Shown: in pieces, positions 22,820 to 32,141 of the stretch | Position numbering within the stretch: the first letter of the stretch is position 1 | Layout: the number at the start of each line of letters is the position of its first letter | Source of the DNA: Polytrichum commune | Taxonomy: Eukaryota > Streptophyta > Polytrichopsida > Polytrichales > Polytrichaceae | NCBI GenBank assembly: GCA_950295325.1 | Contig: OX485808.1 | Location: 35,422,527-35,486,526, forward strand | Length of the DNA: 64,000 nt | Direction of reading: 5' to 3' | Made by a program: the position numbers and the translations under genes | Notes under the pieces: generated by a model | Database searches by the model: none | What the model was told of the DNA's origin: nothing | Seen by the model: the letters and a program-made list of their open reading frames with translations, nothing else

Positions 22820-23065
22820 GGTTGGGGATTCGTGGCACTCAAGTAAAATTATCCATCCAAGATATCGTGGATGAAGTGGCTCCAATTAAAAAAGCCCCCC
22901 TATGGGGTTGAGGGCCGATTCATTCGAATGTGACGTCATTAGACTAATTCGGGGCCTTTGACTCTATTTCCGGAATCAAATTGCCCAAAAATAGCCATTT
23001 AGATGATTCATGTGTTTTTTTCATCCGCACAGATGATTTTACTTGAGTGCCACGAATCCCCGGCC
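22820..23065. mobile_element. Mutator-like (MULE) MITE, 246 bp with 9-bp target duplication
   Basis: About 30-bp terminal inverted repeats (GGTTGGGGATTCGTGGCACT ... AGTGCCACGAATCCCCGGCC) with only a few mismatches. The flanks are TATCTCAAC (22811-22819) and TATCTCAAC (23066-23074), an exact 9-bp duplication, the hallmark of Mutator-type insertion. No coding capacity. Confidence 0.9.
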
Positions 23066-23748
23066 TATCTCAACTACTTTGTAGTGTTTGTGTGCTAATC
23101 AAAATACTCTTTCAAAGCAGTAAATAAGCTTTCATACTTATCACATAATAAGGTGAAAGAGTATTCAAACGTGAATAATGTACTATTGTTGGTGTAGAAA
23201 ATGTGAAGAGCTAGCCTCACCTGCATCCGTACCAACCCAAACATACAAATGTGTGTTAGAAAGGCGTGTGTCAGGTGTCTTCAGCTAAGCTCAGTTGCTA
23301 TCCATGTCACACATTAACCTCACATGTCAAGTCCATTGATAGTTTACAACATCTATACTCATTACAAATCAATGAGTATACTTACATGCTCTTTTGCCAT
23401 GTTGTGTAACTTGATAGTAACAATCTTTAGTGCACCAAATGTCAGTTTTTTCACCTCCCCTCCAACCTTGTTCTCACACTCAAAGTTAAGCGTTTTCCTT
23501 CACGCATGTAAAAGAGTTTTCACATGGAAGAATGAGAAGCTTAAGTATTGGTGTGGTCAAGCAAAGAGGTTGTTTTAGGTCACATAAACCCTAAAAACGC
23601 GGAGTATGGTAATTATTCTTTACCATAGTATTTTAACCCATGGTTAGGTTTAGTTCAGCCTTTTAACAGTGGTGTGGATTCCCTTTAAGTGTCTTAGCCC
23701 TATTGGAATGCTCATATTAGATTGTCAGTAATGTTACTTTTTAATTTA

Positions 23749-23772
23749 GAGAGAGAGAGAGAGAGAGAGAGA
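23749..23772 (+). repeat. (GA)n microsatellite
   Basis: Uninterrupted GAGA run of about 24 bases. Confidence 0.9.
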
Positions 23773-23788
23773 CCCGTTCGGTCCACCC

Positions 23789-23819
23789 TTGGTATTATGT
23801 CCACAAGACATAATACCAA
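23789..23819. repeat. Perfect 13-bp inverted repeat with 5-nt loop
   Basis: TTGGTATTATGTC, loop CACAA, GACATAATACCAA. No T-run follows, and no flanking gene is recognised. Confidence 0.85.
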
Positions 23820-24189
23820 TGATGCATGATTACTAACCCCTCTCGGGGTGGGCACTATAATAACCAGGGTGACCAAAGTGACCATGGGAATTGAATGACT
23901 AGATGATCTTTGTAGTGGTGGGGGTAGTGTGGTTGTAGTGTTGTAGGGGTATATGATCATTTTTCTTCATGAGGTGGCCGCCAAGTCATAAGACTTTTCA
24001 ATGGTTCATTGTAACATTACACGTTTAGCGATCTAGGTTTGATCCATGATGGCCTTGTACAACCACTATATTGTGATGTGAGTGACTTGGCAGGCAAATT
24101 ACATCCTATAGCCACCAGCCCCTTCCGTAAGTTGTAATAGTTCCTTAGCCAATGTTGGCATTTATTCTTTTGTAATCTTAATTATATAT

Positions 24190-26620
24190 TGGTTGGTGGA
24201 TATTTGGGGTTGCTACGGTAGTTGTGTGTTTATTGGTAGTGGTTCATTGTTTTCTATCCTCCTTTTGTGTAGAACTATGGACATAGCATATCGTATGGCG
24301 ATAACATTGATTGCCTCAAATATGTATTTGATGCTTAATTTAAGGATTTTGAATGTGATGTCAATACTTTCTATAGAAGGAATGCGTGTGGTTGCCCTAG
24401 CACCTGTTGTGATGATTATTAGTGGATCTACCTTCCAACCTTTGTTGATAATATTGTCTATTAGTGGTTTGTATTTTTCTATTTTTTGGATTATAGTTTC
24501 ATAAGGTAATAGCCATGGAAAGATAGTGTTTTATGGGAGTACATTATCGAATGTGCTTGCATTCACGAGAACATAGCATCTTGACTCTTTTGATGCCACT
24601 ACAAGTTTTCTTAATTCTCATATTGCTTTATTGTGTCTTGTGGTGTTGTTTGCACTTCGGAAGTGCATGTAACCATGTATCATGGTCTAAGGAGTTACAT
24701 ATGGGGCATGTGATTGATGGAAATGCTTCCCTACCAAAGAACAATTGTTTCTTGGCATTCCCCATGTATTGATCGTGTCTCAATTTTAAAAGAGATGTTT
24801 TTTGAGAGTCAGTTATTTTTTGCTTGTCCAAAATTTATTTGATAGTTCATTAGCTATTTTCTTGTTGGCTATCCATTTATCTATGTTGGGATATAGTATA
24901 GGGATGAGTTCTAGATTCATATTCTTATCGTATTTCATGAGATGTCTTTCTAGGAATCTAATAGGTCCATTGTCTGGAGTTGTTCCCATTGATGGTCATT
25001 TGTCTCTTTGGTAGTGGTACGATGTTGAGTGGGCAAATTCATGTGGTTGTGAGGCATTGGAGTGTGCTTTTGATGTACCTTCTTGAGCAAGTGTGTCGGC
25101 TTCTTCGTTTCCTTTGATGTTTGCACGTGCTCTTACTTTGTATGTTGTGGGTTGAGTTATTTGTATAAGGAAGTTAAGTATTATTTTCTATGATGGTTTA
25201 TCGGGGTGATTGTTGTGTAGTGTGGGGTGTTTTATTTGGTTTTTGATCACATATAGACCATTAAGGCAATATGTGAAGATATGTGCGGGTTCATTTGGGA
25301 AGTCTTTATTTATTATAGTGAGGGTGTGGTGAATGGCCATTAATTCCGCTCTAAATATGTTTTGTAAGCTTGGTAGTTGTATTGCAAGTTTAGTATTTTT
25401 TTTTTCGTGATTGTATATACCGAATCCAACCTCTTCCCGTAGCCAAATGTCTCCTACTTTTTTTGGAGGGTTAAAGGATCCATCTGTGTAAAAACAATAT
25501 TGGGGGGGTTGAGGGGGATTTCATTACCATAGTTGGGAATTGGTGGGATTGTGTTATGTGGGTGTGTATTTGAAATTGGGTAGGTGAGGGCATTCAATGT
25601 TTTACTTTTGTTGACTTCTATATTTGGCGGGGTAGGAGGGGCAATTTGTGTGATTGTGTGGGTTATGTTAAGGTTGTTGCATATATATATATTTTGTATC
25701 TATTTGTTTTGTAGTACCGGTATTATTATTTTGGTGTTGTATGCAAAGGATTCTTACAGTGAGTGGTTTTATACATGGCTCGTTGAATTCTTGTGGTTTT
25801 GTTGGTTCCTCGTATTTAGGGGTGGAGATGTGTGTTTTGGATCTTTGTTTTGGGTAAAAAAAATCATTTTCTTTGATTGTATTTTTTTGGGTATAGTATG
25901 TGAGTATTATACTTGTTTTGAGTTGCATTACTTTTGGGAGATTATAAGGAAATAATTCTCATTGTGGAAGTTTTTTTGTTGTAGATTATGCCATTCGGTA
26001 GCATCCATTGGTATAGGTATGTGTGTTATTTGTCTTTATCTTTGGTTGGTTTTATATAGTGGTTTATTATTGATTGTATAGGGTATCTTGTTGGGTGGTT
26101 TTTTATGTGTGTCGGTGTGGTCAAATGTGTTAGATGTGGTGGGGCAGGTGAGCATATGAGATTTTCTTTGTTTAGTGGTTCTCTATTATGTTCGATTATA
26201 ACAAAATTTTGTTTTAATGTACATGGAGGGTTATGGTCTTGGCATGTTTCTTGACAATTTTCATTGCAGCTTGGGTGGCAGAATAATTGCTATGTTGTTT
26301 TTAAAGCTTGTTTTATCAAGTGTGCGGGGTTTTTGTAATAGTTTGAATATTCAATGTGTGACATCAAGTGTGTGTCATTTGGTAGAGTGAGTTGTTTTAT
26401 GTCATATATGTTTTCTAGGAGTAATTTGTGTATGTATTTTAGGGTTTGAGTAGAAAGTTCTTGGGGGTGGTGTTGTGGATGGTTTATGCCAATCTCTTTC
26501 AAGTGGTGTTGCTTCTAGGGGAAATTTTCCTATCTTGCTTTTGAGATGGGCTCCACTTGCTACTTTGATAAGGTATATTGTTCTAGTGGTGGGTGGACCC
26601 AAGCTACATTATATCCATAC
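24190..26620 (-). pseudogene. LINE (non-LTR retrotransposon) 3' half, decayed
   Basis: Minus-strand frames contain in order a fragment like an RT C-terminus (VASGAHLKSKIGKFPLEATP), RNase H block 1 (DGSFNPP near 25464-25487 with GFGIYNHE), RNase H block 2 (RAELMAIHHTLTIINKDFPN near 25330), block 4 (KGNEEADTLAQEG near 25080-25119) and the LINE C-terminal zinc motif CPICNSLDHDTWLHALPKC (near 24640-24710, preceded by LRHDQYMGNAKKQLFFGREA). Stops and frameshifts are frequent. The upstream RT body is absent, so the copy is 5'-truncated or eroded. Confidence 0.75.
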
Positions 26621-26689
26621 AATAGGAACATGCCTCACAAGTTTTAGTGTTCAATGTTTTCCTTGATTACTAAAGTACTATAATGCTTA

Positions 26690-27276
26690 GGGGTTGTTCA
26701 CACCATGGACCATGAAGTCGTCCCAAGACCTTGTAAAATATGTGATTGGTTGTTGAACTCGTCCTGAGACCATTTTGGCTTACACCAAGGAAAAAATGTC
26801 ATAGTGACCATGAAGTTCAAGGTCCTCAAAAGACGTATTTTAAGGCCTACACTATCCATTGACATGGTGCAACGGGTATTGCAGTGGGAGAGGCAAAAGA
26901 TGTGCTTTGGTAGAAGAAGGCATGAGCCCATGGCAAAGAAATTAATGAAATTTTTTGGGGAAAAGAAGATGAAGACAATAGAAGACAAAAGAATGGTCAA
27001 ACTTGATTTATTATTATTATTATTATCATCATCATCATCATCAAATTTTCCCTTTTTGGGCATATATTAAAAAAAATAGCACATTCATTTTTTTGGTGCA
27101 TGGTCAATCCTCTTGGTCCACATTCAATTTACACCTAGTGAGGGGCCCAAAGGCTTTGTAAATTTATTTTTTTAATAATTTGTAATTGGACCATGGAAGT
27201 TGGACCATCAAGTCAGACCATGAAAAAAGGCCATCTTTCCTTGTCCAACTTCATGGTCCATGATGTAAACCGGCCC
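26690..27276. mobile_element. Tourist-like MITE, family T2, copy 1 (587 bp)
   Basis: Begins GGGGTTGTTCACACCATGGA and ends with the inverted TCCATGATGTAAACCGGCCC. Flanked by TTA and TCA (one mismatch from a 3-bp duplication). Closely similar to 30835-31410 throughout, including ACCTTGTAAAATATGTGATT and GTGAGGGGCCCAAA. Confidence 0.8.
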
Positions 27277-27979
27277 TCAAATTATTAGGGTAGTACAAAT
27301 TGCTTAAGTGCCATGCGATGTGTTTAATGTTGTTTTATCATGTATTCTTCTTAATCTCATACATAATATTTAAAACATGTTTACCTAATCACGAGGCAAA
27401 TGAGTGCACGAGCCAAGCTAGAACATTAATTAAAGGTGGTGTCTTATCAACTCATGCCTATTTCAAGAGCCGCACTATAGGCTAAATCTGCACCAATATA
27501 TGCAATTAGGTTGACTCTTACTTCGGCCCAAAACTAGATCACAAAAATTGATATTTTTATTTATGCATGTTTTTAGCAACTTTTTTTAATTGTAATTCAT
27601 TGTTGTAGTTTTAGATTTTTAATGTTTTGTGGTCGAATGTTGATAAATTAGAATGGATTAACCTAAGTGCACATATGAGTGTACATCTATCTATAATTTT
27701 GATAGAGATGCTTCGTGTGATTGAGGCAAGATGACGAGGTTGGTTTTACCTACATACTTTTACATGCATAATTTTATTCACATACACACACTCGTATTTT
27801 TCATTCCCACTCACATGCCCCCTCTCCTATTCCCAATACTACTCCCCCAAATGCCAAAGACCAACTATTTGGCTCTTTAAGCCTGGCCTTCTCACAACAA
27901 TGGTGTGGGAATGGTCTAGCCCATATCCCTAACATGCAGTTGCTCAAACCAACCACATATTAGGTCCACCTTTCATCAC

Positions 27980-29780
27980 AAGCCCAACCCCACAGTACTA
28001 CACTCGTCATCATCAATCACTTCGACTGGCTTGTAGATACTTAGTTGAAAATAGATTGCCTCGATGTTCATAACATATGCACTTTCCTTCCCCACACAAT
28101 TGTATATACGCATACGATTGGTCTCCTCAAATATCACCAATACATAGAACCACTACTTACATCCAACATATCCATCACACAAACACCCCCCATCCTAAAT
28201 TCCCTTGGACACACATCACTCGCCTCCACCCTCCTCTGACTTTTCTCAACTGGTATTATCCAACCCACTTCTAACCCATCTTCCTATCCCGTGGTCTATG
28301 CTTCCCAAAATTGGCACAATTGCCCCTTCAAACACGCCCTCTTCCCCCATTCTTGCAGCCACTTTCTAATACAAAAACATGCCTCCTTCTAATTAAATAT
28401 AACCCAACCCACGCATACTTTCTATAGATGGATCATTTACACCCTTGGATGATGAAGGCAATGGCAACATCGTTGGATCCGGCATCTACAGAGCCCAACA
28501 TAGTACTCACATTCCCACCAAACTTCCATGTTACCCATAAATGCTCCATGTTGAATTATATGCCCCCTCCTAGCCATCCAAACCACACAAAACTTACCAT
28601 CGAACACATACATCTTCACCAACAACCTTGACAACATCTACCTACTCCATAACCATATCAATAGACCATCCTTCCAACATGACCACCTTGATAAACTATT
28701 CATATTTAAAATCCTTTCCCACATCCAAATCTCCCACCATCTCATCACAATTCAAAAAGTTTGAGCCCACTTGGACTTTCATGGCAACGATGAAGCTGAT
28801 AAACTTGCAAAACTAGGGGCACAAAATAACCCAAAATGTGAACATCCCTTTCATTTCATTGGCCACACAATCATATATTGGCTACAAGGCCACATTACCT
28901 CCACCCAACATGACGACTCAATCCACAACCTTAAAAATAATATTGAAAAATAATACTTAAACATTATATGCTCCCATGCCACTAATGTTTCCCATATGTT
29001 CAAAAATGGCTCACCAATAATGCTATCCATCGACCTTGATCTAATTTGTTTAGACACTCCCCACCACCTCTAATGCCAATATATCTCAATTCCTCGAATT
29101 TAAATACCGCATATATATGGGCAACACTTGCGAATTCCTTTACCTTTGAAACTTTCCATCTCCTATCTATAACCTCTACTCCACAAATTCAATGGACATC
29201 TAGCTTCACCTCCTTTCTCACTCCCCCAACCCACACCTTAATAACCTATGTACATATCGTCATAATAAAACCATACATGCCCTTGTTAGACTCCTCAAAT
29301 CACACCCTCCCACTCATTGCTACATCATCGTGCATGCCGGCAACCACGAACAATTCCCACTAGCAAATATGATGCCATTTTGGCTTCTATAACACATGCT
29401 ATGCCCCTCAATGCCATTTGCCTTGCCAGACTCCACTTGGATATCCTCTACGTGCAAGGCAAGGCATCCCCCCAAATGTAACCCCTCCTTTCCACCCCAA
29501 CCCCCAAATTTGCATTCAATATATTGAACTCACTTGTTGTAATGACCGCTTATGTCATAAAAGCCACTAACCATCAACTTTCCAAATACCTCCCCCTCAC
29601 TAGACAATTTGCCAACTTGGTTGGAATGCCCTGGACCCAATCATCATTATTGCACATATTTGAGGTGCCATTCATTGCCCATCTATCCAACTCCTCTCAA
29701 AATGCCATTAAATACCTTGTTTATATTGTCCTCAACAAGCGGAAACTTGAGAAAAACCAAGCCCCTATCATTCTCCCATA
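27980..29780 (+). pseudogene. LINE (non-LTR retrotransposon) 3' half, decayed
   Basis: Plus-strand frames show RNase H block 1 (LSIDGSFTP at about 28420, followed by GNGNIVGSGIYRA), a tyrosine-leucine block DNIYLLHNHINRPSFQHDHL (about 28630-28690), block 4 FHGNDEADKLAKLGAQ (about 28773-28826), then a long C-terminal region with PLANMMPFWLL and, at the 3' end, VVMTAYVIKATNHQLSKYLP and IVLNKRKLEKNQ. Frames shift several times. It belongs to the same LINE type as the minus-strand copy at 24.2-26.6 kb and sits inside repeat C4. Confidence 0.75.
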
Positions 29781-29999
29781 ATCACTTTCAATATCCCCCC
29801 CCCCCAAAAAAAGAAAAGAAAATCATGGCCCACTTACCGAGAAAGTAGGCAATAAACACGCACAGGCGTGTGCACCATACCTTTTCACATCGGTGCTTCT
29901 CATTGACATTATTTTATTTTCTTCCTCTTTCATCTTTAAATAATTTTACATCTCAAGTTGCGGCACAACGGGCCATAATGCTACATTGCTTATGATATT

Positions 30000-30834
30000 T
30001 GGTGTCATGTACACTATTTGCAAAGGGCCTAAACTAGATGCCTAGAGGTCTCAAAGTGTCAAGTATGCTTATTGCCAATATGATACCATTTGCCAACATA
30101 AGTAACTTTTTTAAGTGAATATTGTTTTTATGACATTTATCATAACACATTGAGATACTTGAGATGATAGTTTTGCATTATCATATGCAAGGAGAAGATA
30201 TTATTGAGCATATGAATGGCAAGTGTTATGTGTGTATAATTTAGTACGCAAGAGGAAGATATCCTTGAGCATATTGATGCCAAGTGTCATTTGTGTATAT
30301 TTTTAGTCATCTTGTAGACCATTGTGTAACATAGGTATACACCTCAATACACTATTGAACATACTCATGCCAATATATTAGTAAGCACACTTGAACACCA
30401 AGTGTCATAAGGTGACACTAATAATAAAGTTGTTGGTCATTAGTGCAACCTAGCATATGCCTCAAAATAAGTTAAGTGACACCATTACGCATGTGACACT
30501 AAATACCATAAATAATAATAAATATTGTATTTAGTGTCACCAATTCTACTTGTCTTGCTCAATACTGATTATGAACTACATGTGTAATGTCATGAACACC
30601 AATTGTAAAATTAATATATTATGTCATTCCTTGTAAAAAAACTTCATGCAAAATATATTTATAATGTTGCAATTATTGTCACTTATCAAGTGGTTTTTCA
30701 TCCAATTTTCAATCACCCATGACAATATTTCATTTACATAAATGTAAGTTGGGATGAAAATATTTGTAGACTTATTCATTAGAAGTGTCATAAGAAAAGT
30801 TACCCCATTGACATAAACCATCGTATGACACTAA
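30000..30834 (+). repeat. Interspersed repeat family D, long copy
   Basis: Left part (about 30000-30480) is found inverted at 37400-37880. Right part (30520-30834) matches 14405-14770. It ends TATGACACTAA where a Tourist-like MITE is inserted; the remaining end (ATGCAACTCTAGCGTAGTG) continues at 31414. Noncoding. Confidence 0.6.
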
Positions 30835-31410
30835 GGGGCTCTTTACATCATGGACCATGAAGTTGTCCCAAGGCCTTGTAAAATATGTGATTGGCTGTTG
30901 AACTCCTCCTGAGACCATTTCGGTTGACACGAAGAAAAAAATGTCATAGTGACCATGGAGTTCGAGATCCTCAAAATATATATTTTAAGGCCTGCATTGT
31001 CCATTGACATGGTCCAACGAGTTTTGTTTTGGGAGAGGCAAAAGAGGTGCTCTAGTAGAAAATGGCAAGGGCCCATGGTAGAGAAATGTTGTTATAGTAA
31101 TTTTGTTATATATATATATATATATATATAAATTTTTTTCCTTTCTTTGGGAGAAGACAAAAGAAGACAAAAAACGGTCAAACTTGATTTTTTATTCTTC
31201 TTTCAAAACTGCATATTGTAGACATATATAAAAAAAGTTTCACTTTTTGATGCATGGTCATTCCTCTTGGTCCATATACGATTTACACCTAGTGAGGGGC
31301 CCAAAAGCTTTGTAAACGATTTTTTAAGAAACCGGACCATGGAAGTTGGACCATGGGAAAAAGGCCATCTTCCATGGTCCGACTTCATGGTCCATGGTGT
31401 GAACCGGCCC
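30835..31410. mobile_element. Tourist-like MITE, family T2, copy 2 (576 bp) with TAA duplication
   Basis: Begins GGGGCTCTTTACATCATGGA and ends TCCATGGTGTGAACCGGCCC, inverted copies of each other with few mismatches. Flanked by TAA on both sides (30832-30834, 31411-31413). The related element end at 14758-14785 is an unoccupied site carrying a single TAA. A (TA)n run at 31110-31131 is internal. Confidence 0.9.
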
Positions 31411-31439
31411 TAAATGCAACTCTAGCGTAGTGCCCATAA

Positions 31440-31600
31440 AAAGAGAGATGACTTTTCTTTTGGTGTTCAATGTTTTTTCCGGATTATTAGGGTTCGGCTT
31501 AGGTTATTAGGGTAGTAGGTATAGACTGCCAAGGTGGCAGGCGATGGGTTTGTGTTGTTGTTTGTTTTCTTTGTTGTTCTCTTCTCAATCTCACAGTGTT
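31440..31600 (+). repeat. Repeat family C piece C5 in the upstream region of RRM paralog 2
   Basis: Contains TTTTGGTGTTCAATGTTTTT, TTAGGTTATTAGGGTAGTA, GACTGCCAAGGTGGCAGGCG and TTCTCAATCTCA, the same ordered blocks as C2-C4. It ends about where the GC-richer leader of the RRM gene starts. Confidence 0.6.
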
Positions 31601-32141
31601 CTTGCCGCCGTGAGGACGAGGGAAGTCGGAGGTTGAGTTGGACGAAGCGCGCAAGACAAACTCTGTAAGTTAGTTGTCGCTTTCATCGTCAAAGTTTGAT
31701 TGAGCTTCTTCTCGTTGTGGAGGCGGTTGCTTTGATGTGTCCGGGGTTTCATTTTGGTGGCTGGATTCGTTAAAAGTGCTTTGTGAAGAAGCTAGGGTTT
31801 GGTTGGTACAAGGGTTTTGGTATATCTCAGCGGCGGCCGAGGTCACCAAGGAGTGTTGTAAATGTTGTCGCCATCTGAGAGTTGGTGTTTGAGGTCCAGT
31901 TCTTTCTGTGTGAAAAAGCTTCGTAAGTAGTGTTCTTGAATAAGAGCTTCCATGCTCTGGGAAGGCTTGCATTAGAAGAGGAAGCTAGGGTTTCGTTTCG
32001 AGTTTGCGTCGTTGACGGTGTTTCCTTTCCTTTTGTCGCTCTAGGTTATCACAGAACAAGGATTTACCTGAATGCAAATTTGAAGAGACGTGCTTCGGCT
32101 GGAGAAATTTACAAAGCAAAGGGAACAGTTTTTGAGTAGTG
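31600..32141 (+). promoter_or_regulatory. Probable 5' leader of RRM paralog 2, with a candidate 5'-UTR intron
   Basis: The base composition changes to GC-richer sequence at about 31600. A strong donor (CTCT|GTAAGTTAG, near 31662) and an acceptor (GTCGCTCTAG, near 32044) would remove an intron of about 380 bases. The second leader exon carries a three-codon upstream ORF (ATG CAA ATT TGA, 32071-32082), which could dampen translation. No TATA box is obvious. Transcript boundaries are inferred only. Confidence 0.4.

Larger units (their letters stand above)
26626..29990 (+). repeat. Interspersed repeat family C copy C4, split by a MITE and a LINE
   Basis: Pieces 26626-26689, 27277-about 27830 and about 29940-29990 follow the order of C2. 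The first break carries a Tourist-like MITE (26690-27276). The second break, between an ACACTCGTATTTTTC block and a TTGCGGCACAACGGGCCATA block, carries a plus-strand LINE. C2 has these blocks almost adjacent (about 21486-21545), which serves as the empty site. Confidence 0.55.

Noticed and set aside
25584-25955. 123-codon plus-strand hydrophobic frame
   Set aside because: It is antisense to a decayed LINE; the T/G-rich strand gives artificial Phe/Leu/Val/Trp-rich translations.
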